From the NCBI GenBank assembly GCA_900544585.1, contig UQVX01000001.1, positions 124,001-188,000 of the forward strand: a stretch of 64,000 bases of DNA, read 5' to 3'. The DNA comes from an uncultured Mycoplasmataceae bacterium. GTDB lineage: Bacteria > Bacillota_I > Bacilli_A > Mycoplasmatales > Mycoplasmoidaceae. Below are positions 55,192 to 64,000 of this stretch, piece after piece (positions within the stretch are counted from its first letter, which is position 1; every line of letters begins with the position of its first letter). Made by a program: the position numbers and the translations under genes. A model generated the notes under the pieces. That model made no database searches and was not told the origin of the DNA. It saw only the letters and a list, made by a program, of their open reading frames with translations.

Positions 55192-56047
55192 AATTAGTCC
55201 GCGAGGATTCTGTTCTGGTGTGGTTAATGCTTGAAAAATAGTAAAAGATACCATTAAACAAAATCCTGAATGTCGGGTGTTTATGTTAGGTTGATTTGTC
55301 CATAATCAGAAAATGTTAGATGAAGTAAGAAGTGATAATTTATTCATTTTAGATGATACAAATTTAACCCGCTATGAGCTTGTCAAAAATTTAAAAGTTA
55401 AACCTAATGACATTTTGATTTTGAGTGCTCATGGAACAGATGAAAAAACAATCAAATTAGCAAAATCAAAAGGACTGAAAATTATTGACACAACATGTGA
55501 ATATGTTTATAAGACGCATGATGTAATAAAGAATGGATTAATAAATAATAAACAGGTAGTTTATTTAGGTAAAGAAAATCATCCTGAAAGTTTAGCAGCT
55601 CTGAGTATTAGTGATAAGGTTATTTTGGTTACTAATCCCCAACAATTAATGGATATTAATTTTAATTTACCAACAATTATTACCAATCAAACTACATTAT
55701 CAATTTATGACTTAAAATCTTGTTATCAATTTATTGAACAGCATTTTACTGATTATGAAATAAAAAATGACTTATGTCTTGCAACTCAACAACGTCAAGA
55801 AGCACTCATTAATTTAAAGACTAAACTAGATGTTTTAATTGTTGTTGGAGATAATAAATCCAACAATAGTCAACAACTATTAAAAATTGGTAAATATAAA
55901 AAAATTCCTTTATGCTTTCTTGTTAACAGCTTGCAAGAAGTACAAAGTTTAAATTTAAATCCTAAATATGTTGTAGGAATAACATCAGGTGCATCTACGC
56001 CAACTAGTCTTACAAATACAATCATTAAATACCTTCAGGAATTATAA
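55178..56047 (+). CDS. ispH: 4-hydroxy-3-methylbut-2-enyl diphosphate reductase
   Basis: Final step of the MEP isoprenoid pathway, an iron-sulfur enzyme. It has 289 residues. The three cluster cysteines are at residue 12 (SPRGFCSGV), about 107 (DTTCEYV) and about 200 (NDLCLATQQRQ). The catalytic Glu is in NHPES, and SAHGT and GITSGASTPTSL are present. The start lies inside valS (14-nt overlap). It is the only MEP gene in the window. Iron for the cluster could come through FeoAB. Confidence 0.93.
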
Positions 56048-56050
56048 ATT

Positions 56051-56554
56051 ATGCAACTTCATATTGTTTTATTTGAACCAGCTATTATCTTGAATGTTGG
56101 CAATATTGCTAGAACTTGTTTAGCGTTCAATGCTATGTTGCACTTAATTAGACCATATGGGTTTATTTTAGACAGAGCAAAACTAAAAAGAAGTTCAACT
56201 AATCATATTGACTTAATTCAATTAAATCAATATGATAATTGAAATGAATTTATTAAATTAAATAGCGAAAATGCAAAATATTTTTTCTATAGTCGTTGGG
56301 GTAATTTGGCACCTGATGACATCAACATTAAAACTTTAGTTAATGAAAATCCTGACATAAACCTATACTTAGTTTTTGGTAATGAACAAACTGGAATTCC
56401 ATTTGAAATTTTAAATCAATATCCCAATCAAATCATTCGGATACCAATGAACCAAAATTTAATTTGTTTGAATATTGCAAATAGTGTTAGCATTGCATGC
56501 TATGAAGTGTTAAGACAATTAAAATATATTGGACTATATAAAGAAGGTAAATAA
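56051..56554 (+). CDS. trmL: tRNA (cytidine(34)-2'-O)-methyltransferase TrmL
   Basis: 167 residues, SPOUT fold. LFEPAIILNVGNIARTCLAF (motif 1), LYLVFGNEQTGIP (motif 2) and IPMNQNLICLNIANSVSIACYE (motif 3, knot). Methylates the wobble base of certain tRNA-Leu. The stop overlaps the trmB start by one base. Confidence 0.92.
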
Positions 56555-57216
56555 TGCGATTACGATTCAATAAAAATGCAAATAAAATTTTGCACTCTAA
56601 CACAAAATATTTTTTTGATACTAGCCAATTACACAAATGTAATCCTCAAAAATTGTTTTATCCTCCCAATAATCCAGTAATGCTAGAAATTGGTTGTGGT
56701 AAAGGTGATTTTATTATTAATAGTGCTTTAAAATATCCTGAAATTAATTTCATTGCATTAGAAAAAAATGAAACCATTTTAGCAAAAGCGATTAATAAAG
56801 CCAGTAATTATGATTTAAACAATTTAAAATTTATTAGCTATGATGCAAATAATCTAAACGAATTATTTATTGATCATTGTTTCACAAAAATTTTTCTTAA
56901 TTTTAGTGATCCTTGACCTAAAATGCGCCATGCTAAAAGACGCTTAACTCACCCCACTTTTTTAAATAAATATCAAAAATTATTAACATTAGATGGTTGA
57001 ATAGAGTTCAAAACAGATAATGATAGTTTATATGATTATACTTATAATGAAGTGTTGTTAAACAATAATGATAAATACAACATCTTATATCAAACAACAA
57101 ATTTGTATGAGGCATTGAATGAATTTAATAATGGTAATAATATCGCCACAGAATATGAGAAAAAATTTCATAATTTAAATAAAAATATTTATAAAATTGT
57201 TTTTAACTATAAGTAG
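56554..57216 (+). CDS. trmB: tRNA (guanine-N7-)-methyltransferase TrmB
   Basis: 220 residues. MLEIGCGKGDFI (SAM motif I), [35 protein letters not shown] (family signature) and DGWIEFKTDNDSLYDYT. Forms m7G46 in tRNA. Two TGA Trp codons. Confidence 0.94.
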
Positions 57217-57226
57217 TGCAATCACC

Positions 57227-57628
57227 ATGATTTTAAAATTAAAAATCTTCTTATCAGGCAATTATGAATCTAAATTAACTAGAGCAAATATTCAAAAATA
57301 TTTAGAAAATAAATATTATGATGTTGTTGATTTTCAACCATATGGTAATTATGTTCTAGATGCAATGGGATTATGCAACACAGTTAAAATTAATAGTGGT
57401 ACAAATGTGGGTTTTTTATTTTGTAATTATGGACAAAATTTACAATTTGCAATTAAGAACAATATTAAAAGTGTTGTTGTGACAAAAGAAAATTGTTTCA
57501 AACAATCAACATATTTAAATACAAGTGTTTTGATTTTTTCATTGCAAAATTTTAATGAAGATGAAATTATTAAAATAATAGTTTATTATTTAGAGTTGTT
57601 TGAACAAGGAAATTTAATATTTTACTAA
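57227..57628 (+). CDS. Degenerate RpiB-like protein
   Basis: 133 residues from ATG 57227. The layout parallels RpiB: IFLSGNYESKLTRANIQKYL (in place of GSDHAG...LK..L), YYDVVDFQPYGNY, GFLFCNYGQNLQFAIKNNIKSVVV (in place of ICGTGIG...ANK..GVRA) and FNEDEIIKIIVYYLELFEQG. The DHAG motif is lost and the Cys loop altered, although a Cys remains. Probably a non-isomerase paralogue, the third RpiB-fold sequence in the window. It follows trmB by 10 nt. Confidence 0.5.
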   Translation: MILKLKIFLSGNYESKLTRANIQKYLENKYYDVVDFQPYGNYVLDAMGLCNTVKINSGTNVGFLFCNYGQNLQFAIKNNIKSVVVTKENCFKQSTYLNTSVLIFSLQNFNEDEIIKIIVYYLELFEQGNLIFY

Positions 57629-57655
57629 AAAAGTTATATAATTTTACCTTGAAAC

Positions 57656-57661
57656 TATAAT
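57656..57661 (+). promoter_or_regulatory. -10 box TATAAT
   Basis: TATAAT 33 nt before the ATG of the 33-residue peptide, leaving a normal leader that includes AGGAGA. No convincing -35. Confidence 0.45.
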
Positions 57662-57694
57662 AAGTTTTTTATGTAAATAGGAGACCTTCATAAT

Positions 57695-57796
57695 ATGGGT
57701 TTTTGAGATAAAGTAAAAGGTTTCTTCACAAGAAACAAAGATGAAGATTGCAATTGCCAAAATGGTAAATGTGAAAATACAAAAAATGATAAATAA
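57695..57796 (+). CDS. 33-residue peptide: amphipathic N-terminus, Cys-rich tail
   Basis: ATG 57695, 10 nt after AGGAGA, one of the strongest ribosome-binding sites here. The N-terminal half MGFWDKVKGFFTRNK is a likely amphipathic, membrane-associating helix (Trp by TGA). The tail DEDCNCQNGKCEN has three Cys in CxC...C spacing. It has its own terminator 26 nt downstream, so it is a separate unit and probably strongly expressed. No family recognised. The DCNC motif recurs in the 27-residue peptide 0.8 kb downstream. Confidence 0.6.
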
Positions 57797-57822
57797 AACA
57801 AAATAATTTACATTATCAATAA

Positions 57823-57857
57823 AAAATGTAACTCACTATTGGAGTTACATTTTATTT
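57823..57857 (+). terminator. Rho-independent terminator of the 33-residue peptide gene
   Basis: AAAATGTAACTC / GAGTTACATTTT, a perfect 12-bp stem with a 7-nt loop and T-rich tail. Confidence 0.88.
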
Positions 57858-57882
57858 ATTACCAAAGAAAGCTATTATATTT

Positions 57883-58581
57883 ATGGCCGTAAAAAGATTG
57901 AAAATTGATAATCATCCACAAATTAACCTAAGTTATCATAAGGGTTATTATTATGATAATAAAAAACATTCAAAACTTATTCAAGAAGCAAAACATAACT
58001 TCAGTTGAACAAATAATAAAGATTTTTACACACCGATTAAGTGTCCCAAATGTGGTGGTGCATTTGTTTTCAAGAAAAATTCTGAAAAAATGTACTATGA
58101 ATGTAAAAAGTGTGGTTTGACTATGAATTTTATTGAGTACCAAAAACGGTACATTAATCTAAATTGATTTAAAAGCGTTGAGCTTGGTATTAAGTTATAT
58201 AGTTGGGATTCATTGTGTCCTAATTGTAATAACTACAATCCATGTATTTCATATTGCCTGAACCAAACATTTGGAACTGAAGAATTATGCTTATTTGAAC
58301 CAATTCTGTTGGGCGAATCAATAAAACTAGATAATTTCATCATGAAATTTTGCCGGGCTATAAATTTGTTTCCTAATGAAAATCAGGAGTTAGTTGCAAC
58401 AATAATTTGTTCTAAATGTGATGCGCCATATCCTCATAATTTTTTGCTTAAAAGTTTTTTGGAACAAAAAATCTTTGATGTGGAATTTGTTATTAAAAAA
58501 GATGCATTAAAAAATATTATTAATTTAAAAGTTAGTGATATAACAAAACTACTAAATAATTTAAAGTTAATTAAGGATTAA
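57883..58581 (+). CDS. Multi-zinc-ribbon protein of unknown function
   Basis: 232 residues with several TGA Trp codons. A basic N-terminus is followed by a zinc ribbon CPKC...CKKC (about residues 60-82), a second CPNC..YNPC cluster near residue 112, further Cys residues, and CSKC near residue 185. A helical C-terminus ends VSDITKLLNNLKLIKD. At least three metal sites of rubredoxin/ribbon type. It could bind DNA or RNA, or act as a metal-dependent scaffold. No family recognised. Its stop lies 2 nt before the tiny Cys-rich ORF, so the two are co-translated. Confidence 0.6.
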
Positions 58582-58583
58582 AA

Positions 58584-58667
58584 ATGGATAAAAATAAACA
58601 ATGTAATTGCAAAAACTGTGAATGTGGTGACGATTGCAATTGTAATGACAATTGCCAATGTTGCTAA
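58584..58667 (+). CDS. 27-residue metallothionein-like peptide
   Basis: ATG 58584, 2 nt after the zinc-ribbon gene, with AAGGA about 7 nt upstream inside that gene's end. Nine of 27 residues are Cys, in CNC, CKNC, CEC, CNC and CQCC spacings, without aromatic or other hydrophobic residues after Met1. That is the composition of a metallothionein or copper/zinc-storage peptide. Length alone would not support coding; the ribosome-binding site, operon position and regular CxC pattern do. Confidence 0.55.
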   Translation: MDKNKQCNCKNCECGDDCNCNDNCQCC

Positions 58668-58682
58668 TGTCATGCAAAATAA

Positions 58683-58964
58683 ATGATCAAAACTATTTTT
58701 TGAAAACAATACAAAGAAATTAGTCTTGTAAAGCTTTTGAAGTTAACAAAGCCTTATTTTGTAATTGAACTTCTGCCAGATGAATCGTTACAAACAAGGC
58801 ATTTTGTGCATGCAATTCCAATTTATAAGTTTAATTTAGAAGCTTTAAGAACTTATGTTACAAAAAATGATTTACTAGTTTTAAATGCAGATAAGCAAAT
58901 TGCTAGAAGCTATTACAGGCAAATAAAAATGATGGGGTTCAAAAAAGTTTTTATTATGAAATAA
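58683..58964 (+). CDS. Rhodanese-like protein lacking the catalytic Cys
   Basis: 93 residues from ATG 58683 (one TGA Trp). YFVIELLPDESLQTRHFVHA resembles the D-x-R...E...GHI.GA start of a rhodanese domain. NDLLVLNADKQIARSYYRQI resembles the active-site loop and following helix, with Asn where the persulfide Cys should be, ending GFKKVFIMK. Likely an inactive rhodanese fold with a binding or regulatory role. Last gene of the small cluster, 15 nt after the Cys-rich peptide. Confidence 0.45.
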
Positions 58965-58970
58965 AGTTTT

Positions 58971-59050
58971 TTGACAAAAAAAAAAAAAAAAAAAACATTT
59001 TTTTGATACAATTTGTAATTTGCATCTCAATAATTGTTTTGTATTATAAT
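58971..59050 (+). promoter_or_regulatory. Lipoprotein promoter region with homopolymer A tract
   Basis: A consensus -35 TTGACA (58971-58976) runs straight into 20 A residues. Downstream candidates for -10 are TGATACAAT (extended, box at 59007-59012) and TATAAT (59045-59050). With A20 the spacer from TTGACA to TACAAT is 30 nt; a much shorter tract would be needed for the 17-nt optimum. If the TATAAT is used instead, the tract would act as an upstream element. AAAGGA precedes the ATG at 59110. Confidence 0.6.
58976..58995. repeat. A20 homopolymer tract
   Basis: Twenty consecutive A in the region upstream of a surface lipoprotein gene, a slippage-prone contingency tract. Confidence 0.9.
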
Positions 59051-59109
59051 GTAGGTAGATGGTATTAGTAAGTGTACCATTCTTATTCTTTAGAAAGGAT
59101 AGAATAATT

Positions 59110-60918
59110 ATGAAAAAATCAGTGAGAAATTTACTTATCTTAGGGGGTATCTTTGGTACAACCTTAGCAATTGGTGGTAGTGTAGCCCTTGCTTCATGTG
59201 CAACAAGTGGTTCTACAACGTCTCAACAAGCTAACATGGGAAGTATCAATAATGGTGACCTTGATGGTTTAAAACCAGGGTCATCAAATAAGGATAATGT
59301 AGAACAAAACAAAAATCCAGGTGCTTCAGATAATAAACAAGAAACAGGAAAGAATGAAGATGTGCCAAGTACACCTTCTCAACCTACACAAGCACAACCA
59401 GTTAGTCCTATTCAAAAACCAACTACTTCAGGTTCATCTGGTTCAACAACAACTGGTAATAATACAGCCAACAAGCAGGAAGTAACAACTCCAACTGTAA
59501 GTAAGAAGCCAACATTATTATCACGTGCTTTAGCAAAAGCTGAAGTTTCAAATGACACAACTAATGGCTCAACTGAACACACTCCAGTGAAAAGCATTAC
59601 TAAAGAATTTAAAAGTGGTAATATAAATCAAAAGATTTGGGATAATAGAACTGGTAAATTAGTAGATGCAGAATTATATCAATCACCATACTACTATAAC
59701 CAACGTGATTTAATGCCAATTCTAAGTACAAGTGAAATGTATAATTACCCTAATGAACGTACTCAAGGCGCTGTAGAAAGTAATGCTTATTTAGGATGAT
59801 ACTCAACAGTAAAAACAACTAACTTTGCAGGGAACTTTGAAACACTTGAATATAGACCATTAGATGAATTAAGAGAAGTACATCATGAAGTTAAAGCAGA
59901 CACAGTTATTAAAGCAGCTAGAATTAACTTAGGATCAGAATTTCTTAAAAATAAAAACATTACAGAAATTAATGATTATTTAACAAGATGTGCAAGTCAT
60001 GGTATTGAATTTGTGATTTTAGAAAACCCAAGTCAAGAAGGATTAGAAAAAATTGTTATTCCTGAAGGAATTAAAAAATTAACAATTAAAGACTTTAATG
60101 GTAATTTGAAATCATTAAAAGGTATCACAATCAATAAAAGTGTCCAAGAATTAGAATTCTACTCAACTACAGCTAATAGAATTGATCCAACAATTCTACC
60201 TGACACAACTCACATGCTATATGACCACATTGATGGTTTCAATCCAAGATTAGGTCAATTAAGATTTAATCCATTTACAATGATTGATTTGTCAAATAGA
60301 GCTGACTTAGACAATGCAAAATTGCAATTAGCAATTGACAATGTTTATGGTAAACGTCAATACGAACGTAACTTCCAAGGTGATATGGTGAAAGGATACA
60401 TTTATCAATTAGACATTAGCAACACCCCAATTACATCATTAAACAATGTTTATATTCCTTCACAATCAGATGGTAGATTCAACATCGCATATGTTCAATG
60501 AAGTGCTGGAGCTAATGGAAATAATAAAGGTTCAGTCTCTATTACAATTGGTGGACAAAACAAGTATCCTGATAATGATGCAAATGTAAATGAATGATTT
60601 GATGCATCAGGATGAGCTGAAAAAGCAACTAAATTAGTTTTAAATTCTGATGGTGACATGTTTGTTGACCAAGTAATGGTTGAATTTAGCGCACTAGTTA
60701 AAAAGTATCCAAACATTGTGACTGTTGATGTTACAAATGTGAAATTAATGAAGTCAGAAACACAAAAAGGTTTAGCTAAGAAAGTTCTTGATATGTTAGG
60801 TGCTAAATATGCTGAACTTAAAGAAGCTCAAAAACCAACATTAAAAGTTGCTTACTTAGATGCTAGTGGTGTAGAACAAGTCATGACTAACAAGACTAGC
60901 TCATCAGGTACAAACTAG
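59110..60918 (+). CDS. Surface lipoprotein with low-complexity linker and LRR-like domain
   Basis: 602 residues. Signal peptide with lipobox LASC, lipid-attached Cys at residue 30. Residues about 31-160 are a Ser/Thr/Asn/Gln/Pro-rich linker. From ~180 on there is a globular part with short LRR-like strands (KIVIPEGIKKLTIKDFNGNL, SLKGITINKSVQELEF), then FNPRLGQLRFNPFTMIDLSN. Start at 59110 (AAAGGA upstream), not the longer ORF from 59059. GC is somewhat higher than in housekeeping genes. The architecture (lipoprotein plus LRR-like core) is reminiscent of the mycoplasma immunoglobulin-blocking protein family (protein M/MIB), but I cannot confirm it without a search. Followed by a terminator; monocistronic. 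Confidence 0.8.
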
Positions 60919-60962
60919 AATCATCTATATAATTAATTATTAAAAAATAAGTAAATTATTTT

Positions 60963-60992
60963 ACCAATCCAATAAAATGGATTGGTTTTTAT
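60963..60992 (+). terminator. Rho-independent terminator of the lipoprotein gene
   Basis: ACCAATCCA / TGGATTGGT stem followed by TTTTATTTTT. Confidence 0.88.
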
Positions 60993-61054
60993 TTTTATAT
61001 AGTAAATAATTTATTAATTTCATTAATTGTTAATGAATAAGGAAAATTAATACA

Positions 61055-61486
61055 ATGAAACAAAAAATCAATTTAATAAAAGTCATTAATGAATATTTAA
61101 TAAAAAATGGGACAAGTCCTAGTGAATTACATTGTCAAAAAATAATTTTTTTCTGTTATGGCCTTTTTAAAAAAGAATTTAAAAAACCACTATTAGAAAA
61201 AGTGGATTTTAGAGCTTGAAAATATGGTGTTGTCGAACTAAATTACCGTAAAGCCTATAAAGGTATAGACAAAGAATTAATAAACAATTTTAATTGCACA
61301 TTAACAATTGATGAATACAACTATATTATAAAAATTATTGATATTCTAGCTAAACAATCGCCATGGACATTGGTAGAATTATCTCATGCATCATATGCTT
61401 GATATGCTAACTACAATTTAAATGATTCTAAAATCAATGAACAAGATATAGATAGAACATTTGATAATATTTTAGTTAGTTTTTAA
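61055..61486 (+). CDS. Panacea (SocA/DUF4065) domain protein
   Basis: 143 residues with two TGA Trp codons. Matches the family layout: ELHCQKIIFFCYGLFKKEFK, FRAWKYGVVELNYRKAYKG (the qAWkyGPV element) and WTLVELSHASYAWYANY (sxxeLs..tH...W element). The domain is known from proteolysis adapters (SocA) and as the antitoxin module of Panacea toxin-antitoxin pairs; it is also frequent in phages. AAGGAAA precedes the ATG. No toxin gene is adjacent in the same orientation. Its TAA shares TTAA with the convergent feoB stop. Confidence 0.75.
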
Positions 61487-63921
61487 ATAATAAATATAAA
61501 ACACAACATGAAAAACATTCCTAAAATTATTACTGAACTACTAATTATGTATACCAAATAATATTTTTTTGTTGTTGATAGTAAGACTGGTTTATTACTA
61601 TTATTAAGGTGTTGCTTAATAATAAAACTAATTAAAAGCGTCAATGTGCCAACGGCAAGAAGAATTCAAGCAATAATTGCTAGTGGATTATTAGCAATAT
61701 AATTCCCATTATTATTAAATTGAATGATTTTTTCTATGCTACCAATTGATGAATAAAAGATTAAACACAATAAGTATGATAACCCAATGGCTGCACCTAA
61801 ATGAATAAATGTGTTTTTAATTCCACCTTCTTTTTTCATCACTACAGTTGTCGATAAGCATGGTGTATAGAAAGTAAACATTACTAAATATGACATTAGT
61901 GTTGCATATGGCAAGGTTACATTACCATCTTTAAATAATGCATTAACAAAACCTTGTGCTGTCGTGCCATCCACTTCACCTCCACCACCAAATAATAAAG
62001 AAATGTTAGATGCTGCAATTTCTTTTGCCGGTGCTGCTGATAATAATGATGTTGCAAATCTCCAATCTTGTCCTAATCCAATTGGATAGAACAAATATTG
62101 AAATGGTATGCCAATATATTGTAAAAGCGATGCTTGATTTCAATTGATATATGGTTTAGATAAAATTTCTCAATCATCAATTAATCCGGACGTTGGTGAA
62201 ATATACATTAAAAAGAACATGACTAGATTAACTAAGAAAATAATCGTCATCACTCTTTTAAGAAAGTCAATAAATTCTAATGCAACTTTTTTTAACACAA
62301 TTTGTAAATCAGGTAATTTTCAAGTTGGTAACTCTGTAAGCAAAAATGTATTAGAATCTCTAAACATTGTTTGGCTAAATAATAATCCAGCTAATAAAGT
62401 AATAAAACCACTAAAAAAAGTAAACCCTACACCAACTAATCAAGCATATTTTGCACTAACAAATGCATTTGCAATCCAAACAAAAACTAGTAGTCTTGCA
62501 CTACATGACATGAATGGTGTAATCATTAAAACGATTGTTCGCTCTTTTAATGAGTGGCAATTTCGTGCCATCATAACTGCAGGAATATTACAACCAATTC
62601 CTGTAATTAGAGTAATAACACTTTTCCCACTTAAACCAAATCTTTCAAATTGTTTATCCACCAAAAGTGAAACTCTAGATAGGTATCCAGTTTGCTCAAT
62701 TAGATTAATTAAGAAAAACATAATAATGATGTATGGAGCAAAACCAACAACAGTAAATATTCCACCTAATAATCCGTCAGCTACAAAATTTTGAACTCAT
62801 AGCCCATGACTAGCATTTTCACCCATTGATTTAGCAATGGCATTTTTAATTGCATCTTGTCCTTGTTCTAATAATCCTGTTCATTGTTCATTAATATAGC
62901 CGCCAGCATAATTACCAAAGGTGAGATAATAAATTCCAATTATTACCAAAATAAAGCAAATTGCACCAAACCATTTATTCAAAAAAACTTTATCTAGTTT
63001 TTGTTGGATTAAAATCTTTTTTTGGTTTTTTGCAATAACTGTTTCATCCGAGTTTTTTTGGATTGTAATTGTTAGCAAATTATTAATAAAGTTTGTTCTT
63101 GTTTCTTTAATTAATTGTTTTGTTTTATTTAAAGTTAGATGATGAGACTTTAAAATATTATGAGCAATTTTGTTAATTCCTCATTCATTGAATAATTCAT
63201 GAACATATGTATTAGCTTCTAAATATTGGACAGCAATAAATCTTTTATCTAATTTTAATTGGTCAGGAATATGTTGTTTAATCTCCACAATAATGTTTTC
63301 AATTTCTTGTGGATAATTTAATTTAAAATGAGATTTTAATTTTGCTTGATCAACAATTAAACTTTTGATTGTTTGCTTAACACCAATATTTTTTGTTGCT
63401 GCAACTAATTGCACTTTAGTTTTTAGTTTTTGACTTAACTTAAAAGCATTGATTTGACCTTCATAAAATTCATCAATCATATTGACAACAATTTCTTTAA
63501 CAATACCAGCTTCTAATAACTGAGTTGTTAGAAGTAAATCACGTTTTAATGATTTAGCAGAAATAATGTTAATGCAACCAAAATATTTTTGGTTAAAAAT
63601 TGTTTTTATTGCAACATTTTCATCATAACTAGTTGGATTTAAATTATAGATCCCTGGAGTATCTAAAATTTTGATTTTAGAATCACTACGTAATGAACCA
63701 ATTTTAGTTGTCACAGTAATTCTATCTGCATTACCAACTGGTGAGTTTTGTCAGGTAACTTTATTAAAAAATGTTGATTTTCCCACATTAGGAGTGCCTA
63801 CTAAAAGATATGCATTGTCAGGTGTAAAATTCTTTGTTTTAGAAATAGGTTTAAATAATTGTTTTAAATGTTTTTTTCCTTGTTTATCTAATGATTCATT
63901 TGCACTACAACCGCAAAACAT
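61483..63921 (-). CDS. feoB: Ferrous iron transporter FeoB
   Basis: 812 residues. The N-terminal GTPase has G1 GTPNVGKSTFFN, G3 DTPGIYNL and G4 NMID. It is followed by the helical GDI-like region and the polytopic membrane domain with both gate motifs, GIGCNIPAVMMARN and TPFMSCSARLLVF, plus the late FYTPCLSTTVVMKKE helix. The N-terminus begins MFCGCSAN, an unusual pair of Cys before the G domain. The frame continues past TGA at 61666 to TAA at 61483-61485, adding about 60 residues with a terminal hydrophobic helix. The start overlaps the upstream feoA-like gene by one base. Confidence 0.95.
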
Positions 63922-64000
63922 TATTTGATAACTTTCTTCACAATAATATTGTTTGCATCTTTTGTTCTAATTCCATAAATGACGTCATTAATCTTGATGA
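63921..64000 (-). CDS. feoA: FeoA-like protein (partial, C-terminal 25 residues)
   Basis: Only the end is in the window: INDVIYGIRTKDANNIIVKK plus four residues. The small SH3-like strands ending in A..I.V match FeoA, and the stop overlaps the feoB ATG (TAATG). The assignment rests mainly on position. Confidence 0.45.
   Translation of the reverse strand, partial: IKINDVIYGIRTKDANNIIVKKVIK

Noticed and set aside
59059..59109. Longer lipoprotein frame starting at 59059
   Set aside because: The extra 17 residues precede a perfect signal peptide, and AAAGGA lies just before the ATG at 59110.

Overview
The window is a gene-dense, roughly 27-30% GC segment of a mollicute (Mycoplasma-like) chromosome. 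More than thirty genes read through in-frame TGA at positions where their families carry tryptophan (ileS, leuS, valS, ligA, feoB and others), so TGA is read as Trp. Reading frames that look broken at TGA are intact, and all coordinates below use genetic code 4. Genus cannot be fixed from the sequence alone. A FeoAB system, thyA-folA-folD and an MEP-pathway enzyme (ispH) are compatible with the M. penetrans/Malacoplasma-type group, but that is only a guess.

Layout: 1-2.8 kb, topoisomerase IV (parC partial, parE) divergent from plsY. 4.4-6.6 kb, thymidylate/folate operon (folD-thyA-folA). 6.7-11 kb, tRNA-Gly, two unknown proteins and ligA. 11-17.1 kb, an accessory block on the minus strand: a lone ribB and a compact four-gene operon with a phage-type PAPS-reductase-family enzyme, a MORC/MutL-like GHKL ATPase, a Z1 helicase and an unrecognised protein. 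Its first gene carries a (TA)11 tract that puts it out of frame at present, so the operon looks like a phase-variable defence or DNA-modification system. 17.2-26 kb, ileS, hrcA, tRNA-Ser, cardiolipin synthase, transketolase and deoC. 27.0-27.4 kb, an apparently non-coding gap that holds two tiny ORFs, strong hairpins and a terminator, resembling a translationally coupled leader peptide plus a 19-residue hydrophobic peptide. 27.5-36.7 kb, rpiB and housekeeping genes (dnaX-ybaB-recR, rpmE, prfA-prmC-Sua5 fusion, tyrS, rpsB). 36.9-38.1 kb, a decayed, higher-GC leucine-rich surface-protein pseudogene. 38.2-57.6 kb, ribosomal proteins (rplU-prp-rpmA), leuS-def, gmk-rlmN-rsgA, pncB, rpsU, rnpB, pcrA, ymdB, engB, valS-ispH and tRNA methyltransferases. 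57.6-61.5 kb, a second accessory stretch: two tiny Cys-rich peptides around a multi-zinc-ribbon protein, a rhodanese-like remnant, a surface lipoprotein behind an A20 tract, and a Panacea-domain protein. 61.5-64 kb, feoB and the end of a feoA-like gene.

The housekeeping genes form dense co-directional operons with 1-20 nt overlaps. Two convergent pairs even share a palindromic stop tetranucleotide. Folate genes (folD, thyA, folA, perhaps a 5-formyl-THF ligase) support dTMP synthesis. tkt, deoC and rpiB handle pentose phosphates. The two simple-sequence tracts, (TA)11 and A20, sit exactly where slippage would switch genes and mark the accessory regions as contingency loci.
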